This document shows positions 33,316 to 41,890 of a stretch of 58,210 bases of DNA, piece after piece. The stretch covers positions 1 through 58,210 of the forward strand of contig CAYVXE010000015.1 of the NCBI GenBank assembly GCA_964455375.1. Reading direction: 5' to 3'. The notes under the pieces are model-generated. The model worked only from the letters and a program-made list of their open reading frames with translations, searched no databases and was not told the DNA's origin. Made by a program: the position numbers and the translations under genes. This DNA is from CAYVXE01 sp964455375. Lineage in GTDB: Bacteria > Zhuqueibacterota > Zhuqueibacteria > Oceanimicrobiales > Oceanimicrobiaceae. The stretch's first letter is position 1. Each line of letters begins with the position of its first letter.

Positions 33316-33837
33316 CTATATTGTCGTTAAATTAAAAACTTCGTGAACTGAAATTCCGCGGCGACTAGCTACGGATGAAACGTCCATCAGGTTCATCAAT
33401 GCCTGCATGGTTGCTTTCACAACATTATGAGAATTCGCCGAGCCGATGGATTTCGTCAGAATATTCTGGATGCCTGCAGCTTCAATAATCGCTCTCATCG
33501 CCCCGCCGGCGATGACGCCTGTGCCGGGAGATGCAGGTTTCAAAAACACTTTGCCGGCGCCAAACTTACCGTTAACGGTATGTGGAATTGTCCCATTTAC
33601 AATTGGTACCCGTATCAAATTTTTCTTTGCATTTTCAGAGCCTTTAGAAATGGCGCTGGTAACCTCGTTCGCCTTGCCAAGGCCAGTACCGACAAAACCA
33701 TTTCCGTCTCCAACAACAATAATGGCATTGAAACTAAACCGGCGACCACCTTTTACAACTTTAGCAACCCGGTTAATTTGAATGACCCGTTCTTTCAAAT
33801 CCAATTCACTGGCATTTATTTTTACGACTTTTCTCAA
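33316..33837 (-). CDS. rpsE: 30S ribosomal protein S5
   Basis: 173 residues. The N-terminal dsRBD-like domain contains RVAKVVKGGRRFSFNAIIVV and the fidelity-linked G-rich GDGNGFVGTGLGKA; the C-terminal domain has GTGVIAGGAMRAIIEAAGI. It shapes the mRNA entry site and decoding accuracy. The start is TTG at 33837 with GAGGAG about 8 nt upstream. It is 28 nt after rplR. Confidence 0.98.
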   Translation of the reverse strand: MRKVVKINASELDLKERVIQINRVAKVVKGGRRFSFNAIIVVGDGNGFVGTGLGKANEVTSAISKGSENAKKNLIRVPIVNGTIPHTVNGKFGAGKVFLKPASPGTGVIAGGAMRAIIEAAGIQNILTKSIGSANSHNVVKATMQALMNLMDVSSVASRRGISVHEVFNLTTI

Positions 33838-33865
33838 AATTAAATCTCCTCGATTAAATTGCAGC

Positions 33866-34240
33866 CTAAAAAGTTAATCCGTTTTCTCTTGCACCTTCAG
33901 CGACAGCTTTTATCCGGCCATGATAAAGATAAACACCCCGATCAAAAACCACGGTATCTATTTTTAACTCCTTGGCTTTTGCGGCTATCTCTTTCCCTAT
34001 AATTTTAGCTGCTTCGATTTTGGATTTCGTCGCAGACAGATCCGTCTTTAACGCTGGAGAAAGTGTCGAAACCGCCGCAAGCGTTTTCCGATTTGAATCG
34101 TCGATTAACTGGGCATAAATATTCCGTGTACTTCTAAAAACGGCTAAACGTGGCCGGTCATTCGTACCAGACACTTTTTTTCTAACGCGATTCTTTATTC
34201 GCGCACGTCTGTAATCTTTAACTTTGTTTTTGTCAGCCAT
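33866..34240 (-). CDS. rplR: 50S ribosomal protein L18
   Basis: 124 residues. It binds 5S rRNA with L5. RRARIKNRVRKKVSGTNDRP and RLAVFRSTRNIYAQLIDDS are diagnostic, and the C-terminus VFDRGVYLYHGRIKAVAEGA closes the fold. ATG start, 26 nt after rplF. Confidence 0.98.
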   Translation of the reverse strand: MADKNKVKDYRRARIKNRVRKKVSGTNDRPRLAVFRSTRNIYAQLIDDSNRKTLAAVSTLSPALKTDLSATKSKIEAAKIIGKEIAAKAKELKIDTVVFDRGVYLYHGRIKAVAEGARENGLTF

Positions 34241-34266
34241 GTGATTCTTTCTACCTTGTTTTTTTA

Positions 34267-34803
34267 TTAAGCGGCTGTTTTACCTGCTTTTCGTCTAATA
34301 TATTCATCTTTATATTTAATACCCTTGCCCTTATACGGTTCGGGTGGTCTAAAAGACCGTATTTTCGCTGCAACCTGCCCAACGATTTCCTTATCGACCC
34401 CTGTTACAGTGATAGCGGTCGGAGACTCAACTATCAATTCAATGCCTTCTGGTGGCACTAACACGATGGGGTGTGAAAACCCTAATTGCATAACAAGATG
34501 ACTATTCTTTAACTCAGCACGATAACCGACACCGACGATTTCCATCTTTTTCTCAAATTTTTTGAAGACGCCCTCGACCATATTGTTTAAAAGGCTCCGA
34601 TACAAACCATGAAGCGACCGAAATTGCTTGGAATCATTCGGCCTTTCCACATAAAGCTGGTTGTCTTTGATATTCAATTTTATATCCGGATGAATATCCC
34701 GCGACAGTTCCCCGTGTGGACCTTTTACCGTAACGTTCGTTTTTTTTATATTAATTTCTACGCCGCTTGGAATTTCAATTGGATTTTTCCCGACTCGTGA
34801 CAC
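34267..34803 (-). CDS. rplF: 50S ribosomal protein L6
   Basis: 178 residues with two similar alpha/beta domains. SRVGKNPIEIPSGVEINI opens the protein and PEPYKGKGIKYKDEYIRRKA is the conserved end near the sarcin-ricin loop. The start is GTG at 34803 with AGGAGA upstream. It lies 20 nt after rpsH. Confidence 0.98.
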   Translation of the reverse strand: MSRVGKNPIEIPSGVEINIKKTNVTVKGPHGELSRDIHPDIKLNIKDNQLYVERPNDSKQFRSLHGLYRSLLNNMVEGVFKKFEKKMEIVGVGYRAELKNSHLVMQLGFSHPIVLVPPEGIELIVESPTAITVTGVDKEIVGQVAAKIRSFRPPEPYKGKGIKYKDEYIRRKAGKTAA

Positions 34804-34823
34804 GTCAATCTCCTAATTATGAT

Positions 34824-35222
34824 TTACCAAATATAGCATACAACCTCGCCGCCGACATTAATTTTTTTTGCATCGCGATCTGAAATAACGCCTTTTGGTG
34901 TCGACATAATCGCTATTCCTAAATTATTATACACACGCGGAATTTCTTTACTGCTCACATATTTTCTTAGGCCCGGCGTACTGATTCTTTTTAACCCTTT
35001 AATCACACTTTCACCTTCAGAATCATATTTCAAATAGATGCGAATCAGGCCGATCTTTTTGTCATCGATTAGAATATAATTTTTAATGTATCCGTACTTT
35101 AAAAGAATTTTAGTAATTTGCTTCTTAAAATTAGACGCGGGTATATCAACTTTATGATGTTTTGCTTTTGCTGCATTGCGTATGCGGGTTAAAAAATCAG
35201 CAATTGTATCTGACATGCTCAT
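34824..35222 (-). CDS. rpsH: 30S ribosomal protein S8
   Basis: 132 residues. MSMSDTIADFLTRIRNAAKA is the standard start and PRVYNNLGIAIMSTPKGVIS with the GGEVVCYIW end is the rRNA-binding C-terminal part. It binds helix 21 of 16S rRNA and in E. coli represses the spc operon at the L5 site; no such site was examined in detail here. Confidence 0.98.
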   Translation of the reverse strand: MSMSDTIADFLTRIRNAAKAKHHKVDIPASNFKKQITKILLKYGYIKNYILIDDKKIGLIRIYLKYDSEGESVIKGLKRISTPGLRKYVSSKEIPRVYNNLGIAIMSTPKGVISDRDAKKINVGGEVVCYIW

Positions 35223-35241
35223 ATTATATTTTCCTTCACTT

Positions 35242-35427
35242 TTACCAGCTTGCTTTTGTTACGCCGGGGATTTTACCTTCTAAAGATAATTCTCGAAAAC
35301 AAATTCTGCAGATTCCAAATTTTCTCAAATAAGCTCTTGGTCTTCCACAACGCGAGCATCTGTTGTATTTTCGAACTTTAAACCTCGGTTCTCTTTTTTG
35401 TTTTGCGATTAAAGATTTCTTAGCCAA
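35242..35427 (-). CDS. rpsN: 30S ribosomal protein S14, zinc-binding short type
   Basis: 61 residues, the short type Z form. The zinc site is CSRCGRPRAYLRKFGICRIC (CxxC ... CxxC), and the C-terminus is LSLEGKIPGVTKASW. It lies in the 30S head near the A site. The start codon is TTG at 35427 with GAGGAAA upstream. It sits between rplE and rpsH as usual. Confidence 0.98.
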   Translation of the reverse strand: MAKKSLIAKQKREPRFKVRKYNRCSRCGRPRAYLRKFGICRICFRELSLEGKIPGVTKASW

Positions 35428-35448
35428 CGTGATTTCCTCAATTTGAAA

Positions 35449-36006
35449 TTAGTTTTTCTTTTTAAAAGGCATCCCAAACGCCGTCAAAAGTTCAAAAGCT
35501 TCTTCATCGCTTTGAGCGGTGGTTACGATTGCTATATCCAATCCACGAATTTGATCGATTTTGTCATAATCAATTTCAGGAAAGATAATCTGTTCCTTCA
35601 CCCCCATTGAATAATTTCCACGTCCATCAAAGGATTTATCTGACAATCCTCTAAAATCTCTGATTCTTGGAATATCCACATTGATTAACCGGTCCATAAA
35701 TTCATACATTTGCCAGCGCCGCAGGGTAACTTTGCAACCAATTTTATTCTGTTCTCTAATCTTAAAATTAGATATCGCCTTTTTCGCTTTCGTAACAATA
35801 GGTTTTTGACCGGCGATCGTTTGGAGATCTTCGACAGCTTTATCAAGCAATTTAGCATCCTTGTTTGCTTCGCCAACCCCCATATTCAAAACAATTTTTT
35901 CAACTTTGGGAACTTGCATCACACTTTTATAATTGAACTTCTTCATCATGTGTGGTACAATTTTCTCTTTGTACTCGGTAATCAGTCTTGGAATATACTC
36001 GCCCAT
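35449..36006 (-). CDS. rplE: 50S ribosomal protein L5
   Basis: 185 residues from the ATG at 36006; a TTG at 36015 would add three residues and is less likely. PRLITEYKEKIVPHMMKKF, VEKIVLNMGVGEA and RRWQMYEFMDRLINVDIPRI are diagnostic. It binds 5S rRNA and contacts P-site tRNA. It lies 33 nt after rplX. Confidence 0.98.
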   Translation of the reverse strand: MGEYIPRLITEYKEKIVPHMMKKFNYKSVMQVPKVEKIVLNMGVGEANKDAKLLDKAVEDLQTIAGQKPIVTKAKKAISNFKIREQNKIGCKVTLRRWQMYEFMDRLINVDIPRIRDFRGLSDKSFDGRGNYSMGVKEQIIFPEIDYDKIDQIRGLDIAIVTTAQSDEEAFELLTAFGMPFKKKN

Positions 36007-36039
36007 TTCTATCAACTCTTATTGAATGTTCATTTAATA

Positions 36040-36375
36040 CTAAGATTGTTCTTGAATCATCTCACCACTTTTGACTGCAACTCTAACTTTTCTTCTGGAC
36101 ATCTTATCATCCGACTCCAAATAAGTATGACGCACTCTGGTCGGCTCGTTACTTTTCGGATCTATGAGCATGACATTAGACAAATGAATCGGAGCTTCCT
36201 TTTTAATAATGCCTCCTTGCGGTAACGATTGAGAGGGTTTTGTATGCCTGCTAATAAAGTTAATACCTTCCACTATAACACGATTTTGCGTCGGTAATAC
36301 CATGAGAACTTTCCCTCTTTTGCCTCGATATTCCCCCGCTAACACGATTACTTGATCATTTTTCTTGATATGCAT
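36040..36375 (-). CDS. rplX: 50S ribosomal protein L24
   Basis: 111 residues from the ATG at 36375 (GTGGAG 6 nt upstream; a GTG inside that SD would falsely extend it by four residues). The KOW motif is in DQVIVLAGEYRGKRGKVLMV, followed by GINFISRHTKPSQ. It initiates 50S assembly at 23S domain I. It sits 28 nt after rplN. Confidence 0.97.
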   Translation of the reverse strand: MHIKKNDQVIVLAGEYRGKRGKVLMVLPTQNRVIVEGINFISRHTKPSQSLPQGGIIKKEAPIHLSNVMLIDPKSNEPTRVRHTYLESDDKMSRRKVRVAVKSGEMIQEQS

Positions 36376-36403
36376 CGTAAACTCCACAAAACAATTATTT
36401 CTA

Positions 36404-36772
36404 TTATAAAACCTCAGGCGCTAATGACACTATTTTCATAAATTGCTTTTCTCTTAGCTCTCTGGCAACAGGACCGAAAATACGGGTACCTTTTGGTTCA
36501 TCCTGATCATTAATCAACACCGCGGCATTTTCGTCGAAACGGATATAAGAACCATCTTTGCGGCGAATCTCCTTTCTGGTGCGCACAACCACGGCTTTAC
36601 TTACTTCGCCTTTTTTTATGGCACTTCCAGGAATAGCAGACTTGACTGAAACCACTATCTTATCACCAACGGAAGCATATTTTCGCTTTGTGCCACCCGG
36701 CACTAAAATACACATCACCCTTTTGGCACCAGTATTGTCAGCAACGCTTAATCTCGTATATTGTTGAATCAT
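36404..36772 (-). CDS. rplN: 50S ribosomal protein L14
   Basis: 122 residues, exact family length. MIQQYTRLSVADNTGAKRVM opens the protein, with VVRTRKEIRRKDGSYIRFDE in the middle and FMKIVSLAPEVL at the end. It forms intersubunit bridges and contacts L19. ATG start, 26 nt after rpsQ. Confidence 0.99.
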   Translation of the reverse strand: MIQQYTRLSVADNTGAKRVMCILVPGGTKRKYASVGDKIVVSVKSAIPGSAIKKGEVSKAVVVRTRKEIRRKDGSYIRFDENAAVLINDQDEPKGTRIFGPVARELREKQFMKIVSLAPEVL

Positions 36773-36798
36773 CTTTTCCTCTTTCCGGCAATTTAATC

Positions 36799-37056
36799 CT
36801 ATTTTGCTTTTTCAACAATTTCCATCAACCGCCATCTTTTCATTTTACTTAAAGGGCGTGTTTCCATAATCTTGACAGTGTCACCTACACCACATTCGTT
36901 GTTTTCATCGTGTGCAGTAAACTTGGATGTCTTTTTAAAATATTTTTTATAAAGAGAATGCCGAATAAGTCTTTCAACAGAAACAACAACACTCTTATCC
37001 ATTTTATTGGAAACAACTTTACCAACAATCGTTTTTCTTCTACCTCTAGCTTCCAT
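36799..37056 (-). CDS. rpsQ: 30S ribosomal protein S17
   Basis: 85 residues from the ATG at 37056. An upstream TTG at 37095 would add 13 residues and overlap rpmC by 17 nt; the shorter form equals the family length. RKTIVGKVVSNKMDKSVVVS and ETRPLSKMKRWRLMEIVEKA are the OB-fold signatures. It binds the 5' domain of 16S rRNA. Confidence 0.96.
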   Translation of the reverse strand: MEARGRRKTIVGKVVSNKMDKSVVVSVERLIRHSLYKKYFKKTSKFTAHDENNECGVGDTVKIMETRPLSKMKRWRLMEIVEKAK

Positions 37057-37078
37057 TATGTTTTTCTTTTCGTTTGGA

Positions 37079-37294
37079 TTAATTTTCTTTACCAACCGTA
37101 CGAATATTCAACTCGTACTCCCTTAACACTGTTTTTAATCGCGCGATATCCTTTTTTAGATCACGCAATAGGATAGGGTTATCTAACTGATGCATGGCAT
37201 GTTGAAATCTTAAATTGTACAGTTCTTCCAATGCATCAGTAAGCCTCAATTCAATCTCCGCTTTCGCCAAATCATTTATTTCTTGCATTTTCAT
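37079..37294 (-). CDS. rpmC: 50S ribosomal protein L29
   Basis: 71 residues, a small alpha-helical hairpin at the exit tunnel where SRP and trigger factor dock through L23. LEELYNLRFQHAMHQLDNPI is the family core. It starts 5 nt after the rplP stop, with GGTGAT as a weak SD. Confidence 0.97.
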   Translation of the reverse strand: MKMQEINDLAKAEIELRLTDALEELYNLRFQHAMHQLDNPILLRDLKKDIARLKTVLREYELNIRTVGKEN

Positions 37295-37299
37295 GAGAA

Positions 37300-37719
37300 T
37301 TAATCACCAAAGTCTTTTTGTCGTACAAATTTAGTTGGCAAAGGTAGTTTGTGAGAAGCCAATCTCAACGCTTCCTTTGCTATGTCTTCAGGAACACCGC
37401 TTAATTCAAACAATACTCTCCCTGGTTTTACTACGGCTACCCAATATTCCGGGGACCCTTTTCCTTTTCCCATCCGGGTCTCTGCCGGTTTTTGCGTAAT
37501 AGGTTTATCGGGAAATATTCTTATCCACACCTTCCCGCCTCTTTTAATGTGGCGGGTCATGGCGACACGAGCAGCTTCAATCTGTCGCGCCGTGATCCAT
37601 CCCGGCGCCAGAACTTTAAGGCCGTATTCACCAAACGATACCTTTGAGCCTCTGATTGCCTTACCTTTCATGCGGCCGCGGTGCAGTTTCCGATATTTTA
37701 CTCGTTTTGGCATTAACAT
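37300..37719 (-). CDS. rplP: 50S ribosomal protein L16
   Basis: 139 residues. MLMPKRVKYRKLHRGRMKGK and GGKVWIRIFPDKPITQKPAE are diagnostic, and the GKGKGSPEYWVAVVKPGRVL loop approaches the A-site tRNA elbow. Late 50S assembly protein. It is 14 nt after rpsC. Confidence 0.99.
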   Translation of the reverse strand: MLMPKRVKYRKLHRGRMKGKAIRGSKVSFGEYGLKVLAPGWITARQIEAARVAMTRHIKRGGKVWIRIFPDKPITQKPAETRMGKGKGSPEYWVAVVKPGRVLFELSGVPEDIAKEALRLASHKLPLPTKFVRQKDFGD

Positions 37720-37733
37720 GATTTATTCTCTCC

Positions 37734-38363
37734 TTAAGAGCCTATGACCTCACCTTTACATATCCAAACCTTCACTCCGATTGCTCCATATTGTGTTTGT
37801 GCGGTTGCAATAGCGTAATCGATATCAGCTCTCAAAGTATGCAGCGGAATGCGTCCATCCTTAAAAGATTCCTTTCTGGCCATTTCAGCACCACCTAAGC
37901 GACCGGCACAGGCGATTCTCACTCCCTCCGCTCCCATACGCATCGTGCTCATGACAGCTTTTTTCATAACCCGCTTAAAGGGAATTTTTGCGACGAGTTG
38001 ATTGGCGATATTCTCAGCAACTAAATAGGCATCAAGTTCAGGTTTTTTTATTTCATGAACATTTAATTGAATATCCTTTTCAGTCAAATGTTGCAGTTCC
38101 TCTTTCAATTTATCGACTTCAGCACCTTTTCTGCCAATAACAATACCTGGTCTCGCTGTGTTGATCGTCAAGGTGATACGCTTCGGAGTGCGATCGATTT
38201 GAATTACAGAAATCCCTGCATTGCGCAATCTCCGGCGTATATACCGTCTCAACATCAGATCCTCCTGCAATTTCTCAGAGAATTTCTTTTCATCGAACCA
38301 ATTAGAATCCCAATCTCTGACAATACCTAATCTTATGCCTATCGGATGCGTTTTCTGTCCCAA
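37734..38363 (-). CDS. rpsC: 30S ribosomal protein S3
   Basis: 209 residues, slightly short (E. coli 233) because the basic C-terminal tail is missing after WICKGEVIGS. MGQKTHPIGIRLGIVRDWDS opens it, and the KH domain carries GIVIGRKGAEVDKLKEEL. It lines the mRNA entry channel and has helicase function. The start is TTG at 38363 with GGAG upstream and no ATG alternative. Confidence 0.98.
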   Translation of the reverse strand: MGQKTHPIGIRLGIVRDWDSNWFDEKKFSEKLQEDLMLRRYIRRRLRNAGISVIQIDRTPKRITLTINTARPGIVIGRKGAEVDKLKEELQHLTEKDIQLNVHEIKKPELDAYLVAENIANQLVAKIPFKRVMKKAVMSTMRMGAEGVRIACAGRLGGAEMARKESFKDGRIPLHTLRADIDYAIATAQTQYGAIGVKVWICKGEVIGS

Positions 38364-38380
38364 ATTACTTCTCCATTTAA

Positions 38381-38737
38381 TTAATTTTTATTATCGTCAG
38401 TCGTTGCGATAACAATGGTAACGCTGCATGATGGACGTTTCATACGCATTGCTCTTCCCATTGAAGCAGCGCGAAATCTTTTAAATGTAAACCCGCCGTC
38501 AACAAAGGCCTCTTTGATAAATAATTTTTCAGCATCAATTTTTGATGTCTCGTCATTATTCATCATGTTTGCAACTGCAGAGCGTAAGGTTTTTTCAACA
38601 GGTAATGCAGCGGCTTTATGTGTAAAATGTAATATATTTATCGCATTATCTACTTGATGACCACGGACTAAATCCACTACTTGTCTAACTTTTCTCGGCG
38701 ACATCCTAACATATCTTGCAATTGCTTTAGATTCCAT
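38381..38737 (-). CDS. rplV: 50S ribosomal protein L22
   Basis: 118 residues. ARYVRMSPRKVRQVVDLVRG is diagnostic, and the C-terminal hairpin (FKRFRAASMGRAMRMKRPSC) reaches into the exit tunnel with L4; no deletion of the macrolide-related loop is apparent. It lies 20 nt after rpsS. Confidence 0.98.
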   Translation of the reverse strand: MESKAIARYVRMSPRKVRQVVDLVRGHQVDNAINILHFTHKAAALPVEKTLRSAVANMMNNDETSKIDAEKLFIKEAFVDGGFTFKRFRAASMGRAMRMKRPSCSVTIVIATTDDNKN

Positions 38738-38757
38738 TTTTTTTTCTCGTAATAGGG

Positions 38758-39045
38758 TTATCTCATTCTTGCGGATTTTTCAGAGGATTTCCCACCATGG
38801 CCTCTAAATGTTCTCGTCGGTGCAAACTCACCAAGCTTGTGTCCAACCATATTCTCTGAAATATAAACAGGAATAAATTTATTACCATTGTGAATGGCCA
38901 GAGTATGACCGACAAAATCCGGAGTAATCGTTGAACGTCGTGCCCAAGTTTTCAAAACTCTTTTCTGATTGGTCTTGTTTAAATCAGATATTTTTTTTAA
39001 GAGACGTTCATCCACATAGGGACCTTTTTTTACTGATCTTGGCAT
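38758..39045 (-). CDS. rpsS: 30S ribosomal protein S19
   Basis: 95 residues. MPRSVKKGPYVDERLLKKI and TITPDFVGHTLAIHNGNKF, then FAPTRTFRGH, are the family pattern. It sits in the 30S head with S13 and contributes to bridge B1. 17 nt after rplB. Confidence 0.99.
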   Translation of the reverse strand: MPRSVKKGPYVDERLLKKISDLNKTNQKRVLKTWARRSTITPDFVGHTLAIHNGNKFIPVYISENMVGHKLGEFAPTRTFRGHGGKSSEKSARMR

Positions 39046-39062
39046 AGGGTTACTCGCTATTC

Positions 39063-39887
39063 TTATTTTTTACGTTTTGTAATAATATAATCATCGGATT
39101 TTTTCTTACGTCTTGTTTTACCGCCCTTTGCAGGTTTACCCCATGGGGAACAAGGATGTCTTCCACCGGAACTTTTTCCTTCACCACCGCCCATTGGGTG
39201 ATCCACCGGATTCATGACAACACCTCGCACGTGCGGACGTCTTCCTAACCATCTTGACCGCCCGGCTTTTCCAATTGTAACATTTTCGTAGTCTACGTTG
39301 CCAACCTGGCCGATGGTAGCATAACACCGTTCTTTTACTAACCGAACTTCTCCGGAGGGTAACTTTAATTGGGCAAAACCAGCATCCCGGGCAACTAATT
39401 GTGCATACGTTCCGGCTCCCCGCGCAAGCTGTCCACCTTTGCCCTCTTTTAATTCAATATTATGAACATTCGTCCCAAGCGGTATTTTCGCCAGAGGCAG
39501 CGTATTTCCCACTTTAATTTCAGACGTCTCACCGGACATCAACATATCGCCGACTTTCAAACCCAGCGCAGCTAATATATATCTCTTTTCCCCATCGACG
39601 TAATGCAATAACGCTATATTTGCACTGCGATTAGGGTCATATTCTATTGACGCAACTTTTGCCGGTATACCGTGTTTTTTTCGCCTAAAATCAATCAAAC
39701 GGTAAGCTCGCTTATGGCCACCGCCACGGAAACGCAGGGTAACATGACCATCATTATTTCTCCCCCCCGACTTTTTTAGCGGCCTGAGAAGTGATTTTTC
39801 CGGTTCTGTTTTTGTGATCTCTTCAAATGTTAAAACAGACTTATGTCGCTGCCCCGGTGTTTTCGGTTTAAATGTCTTAATTGCCAT
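39063..39887 (-). CDS. rplB: 50S ribosomal protein L2
   Basis: 274 residues, standard length. KRAYRLIDFRRKKHGIPAKV, the central SH3-like part with NLPLAK-type NTLPLAKIPLGT, and the conserved end with RPHVRGVVMNPVDHPMGGGE are visible; this last segment holds the His implicated near the peptidyl-transferase centre. It lies 7 nt after rplW. Confidence 0.99.
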   Translation of the reverse strand: MAIKTFKPKTPGQRHKSVLTFEEITKTEPEKSLLRPLKKSGGRNNDGHVTLRFRGGGHKRAYRLIDFRRKKHGIPAKVASIEYDPNRSANIALLHYVDGEKRYILAALGLKVGDMLMSGETSEIKVGNTLPLAKIPLGTNVHNIELKEGKGGQLARGAGTYAQLVARDAGFAQLKLPSGEVRLVKERCYATIGQVGNVDYENVTIGKAGRSRWLGRRPHVRGVVMNPVDHPMGGGEGKSSGGRHPCSPWGKPAKGGKTRRKKKSDDYIITKRKK

Positions 39888-39894
39888 CTATCAA

Positions 39895-40203
39895 TTATCC
39901 TTGCTGATTTTCAAAAAAATCAATTGAAAAACCCTCTTTCAGCGTAACCACCGCTTTCTTCCAGTCCGAACGCTTACCGCGGGTTAGACCGCCCTTGGTA
40001 TTCATGCGCTTTAATTTGCCTTTTACGTTTATAGTCCTCACGTCATTGACCTGGACATTAAACTTTTTTTCTACAGACTCTTTTATTTCAATTTTATTAG
40101 CCGTTCTGGAAACTGCAAACGCATATTTTTGCATTGCTTCCTGAGCATGTAACATTTTTTCAGTCAAAATCGGTCTAAGTAAGATTGATTCCGGAGTTTT
40201 CAT
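39895..40203 (-). CDS. rplW: 50S ribosomal protein L23
   Basis: 102 residues. ILLRPILTEKMLHAQEAMQK and YAFAVSRTANKIEIKESVEK are diagnostic, followed by the extended loop and GKRSDWKKAVVTL. It is the docking site at the tunnel exit for trigger factor and SRP. Its ATG overlaps the rplD stop by 4 nt (ATGA). Confidence 0.98.
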   Translation of the reverse strand: MKTPESILLRPILTEKMLHAQEAMQKYAFAVSRTANKIEIKESVEKKFNVQVNDVRTINVKGKLKRMNTKGGLTRGKRSDWKKAVVTLKEGFSIDFFENQQG

Positions 40204-40832
40204 TTTTTAAAAGCTCCTGATATTTTTTTTACAACGCCTTCCTGCATTAAGACGCATTCGCAGTTTAATAAATCGTATGTGGATTCGAACGTAGCAACGC
40301 GTATTTGTAATTTAGGAATATTTTTCCCCGCCCGCAAAATGTCTGCGTCATAGTCATTTAACAAAAGCAGGATTTTCTCGTTATATAAATCAAGCGATTT
40401 AAAAATAAGAACTAATTCTTTTGTTTTTGGATTATCTAATTTGAAATCCTCGATTAATTTTATTTTTTCACGTTTTGCTTTATCCGAGTAAGCAGAAATT
40501 CTCGCCAGATTTTTTACCTTTTTGGATAGTTTCATGTTATAGTCGCGTGGATGGGGACCAAAAACACGACCACCGCCAACCCAAACCGGGGATCTGTTCG
40601 ATCCTGCACGTGCAGCACCGCGTCCTTTTTGTTTCCATGGTTTTCTACCACCACCACTAACCATAGCTCGTGTTTTACTTGCAGCATTACCTTGTCTGGA
40701 ATTTGCTTGCTGTGTTTTCACTGCCAGATAAACCACATGTTCATTGGGCTCAATGCCAAATACATGTGCGGGTAATTTTACTTTATTACCGGATAAAGAA
40801 CCGTCTTTTTTATAAACTTGTAATTCCATCAT
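40200..40832 (-). CDS. rplD: 50S ribosomal protein L4
   Basis: 210 residues. The tunnel-lining loop is in SKTRAMVSGGGRKPWKQKGR and GRGAARAGSNRSPVWVGGG; the C-terminal domain ends LNCECVLMQEGVVKKI. In E. coli L4 also represses the S10 operon; no leader matching that system was recognised before rpsJ. The first of two adjacent ATGs follows the rplC stop by one nt. Confidence 0.98.
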   Translation of the reverse strand: MMELQVYKKDGSLSGNKVKLPAHVFGIEPNEHVVYLAVKTQQANSRQGNAASKTRAMVSGGGRKPWKQKGRGAARAGSNRSPVWVGGGRVFGPHPRDYNMKLSKKVKNLARISAYSDKAKREKIKLIEDFKLDNPKTKELVLIFKSLDLYNEKILLLLNDYDADILRAGKNIPKLQIRVATFESTYDLLNCECVLMQEGVVKKISGAFKK

Positions 40833-40833
40833 C

Positions 40834-41454
40834 TCAATTTTTTATTAAAATTAAACTGTTAACCGAACCAGGAACCGTCCCCTCAACCATTAGAATATTT
40901 TTGTCCGGGATGATTCTCATGATCTTCTTACCGTGCAATGTCGCCCTTTTTCCACCCGTTCGGCCACCCATTTTCATCCCCTTGAAAACCCTCGAAGGCC
41001 AGGAAGACTGCCCAATCGAACCAGGCGCCCGCAACCTGTCACTCTGTCCATGTGTCTTCGGCCCGCCTCCGAAACCGTGTCTTTTGACCACCCCCTGGAA
41101 TCCTTTCCCCTTAGACCAACCGGTTACTGTTACGCATTCACCTTCAGTGAAATGCTCAACCGTTATCTGATCACCTAACTTTAATTCAGATATATTTTCA
41201 AAGCTATTAAATTCTTTTAAATATTTTTTTGGTGTTACTCCGGCTTTAGCAAAGTGTTTCAACTCCGGTTTTGGGGTGTTTTTTTCTTTCTTTTCCTCGA
41301 AGCCTATTTGAACCGCTTCATAACCGTCAACATCATTACTTTTAATTTGAGTTACGGAACACGGACCGGCTTCAATAACCGTCACAGGTACTGAACGGCC
41401 ATTTCCCATAAAAAGCCTCGACATCCCGATTTTTTTTCCTATTATGCCAGCCAT
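40834..41454 (-). CDS. rplC: 50S ribosomal protein L3
   Basis: 206 residues from the ATG at 41454 (AAAGGTG upstream; a GTG within that site at 41466 would add four residues). GIIGKKIGMSRLFMGNGRSV opens it, and the loop reaching the peptidyl-transferase centre is GFGGGPKTHGQSDRLRAPGS with GKRATLHGKK. An early 50S assembly protein. Confidence 0.98.
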   Translation of the reverse strand: MAGIIGKKIGMSRLFMGNGRSVPVTVIEAGPCSVTQIKSNDVDGYEAVQIGFEEKKEKNTPKPELKHFAKAGVTPKKYLKEFNSFENISELKLGDQITVEHFTEGECVTVTGWSKGKGFQGVVKRHGFGGGPKTHGQSDRLRAPGSIGQSSWPSRVFKGMKMGGRTGGKRATLHGKKIMRIIPDKNILMVEGTVPGSVNSLILIKN

Positions 41455-41491
41455 GCTCGCTTTCACCTTTCACTATTCATGCACAAACAGG

Positions 41492-41800
41492 TCAAACTTT
41501 AATTTCCACATCTACGCCTGCAGGAAGCTCCAATTTCATTAAAGCATCCACTGTTTTTGATGTCGAATTCAATATATCGATTAGACGTTTGTGAATTCGT
41601 GTTTCAAATTGTTCTCTTGATTTTTTATCAACATGTGGTGACCGCAATACGGTGTAAAGAGAACGTCTTGTGGGCAAAGGAACAGGGCCGCATATCGCGG
41701 CACCAGTTGCTTTTGCGGTCTTAATTATTTTATCAGTTGATTTATCAATAAGCCTGTGATCATAGGCCTTCAGCTTAATTCTTATTTTTTGTCCTACCAC
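41492..41800 (-). CDS. rpsJ: 30S ribosomal protein S10 (transcription factor NusE)
   Basis: 102 residues. GQKIRIKLKAYDHRLIDKST and the conserved loop GPVPLPTRRSLYTVLRSPHV are diagnostic. Besides its ribosomal place it binds NusB and NusG in antitermination; nusG is upstream in this window. The start is GTG at 41800 with GGAG about 10 nt before. It follows tuf by 90 nt in which no hairpin was recognised. Confidence 0.98.
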   Translation of the reverse strand: MVGQKIRIKLKAYDHRLIDKSTDKIIKTAKATGAAICGPVPLPTRRSLYTVLRSPHVDKKSREQFETRIHKRLIDILNSTSKTVDALMKLELPAGVDVEIKV

Positions 41801-41890
41801 TTAAAAATCACTCCGATTTAAATTAAAACAACTGTTTTTTTTGATTAAAACCAGACCTTCTCCACTACACTTTGAAATAACGATAATATT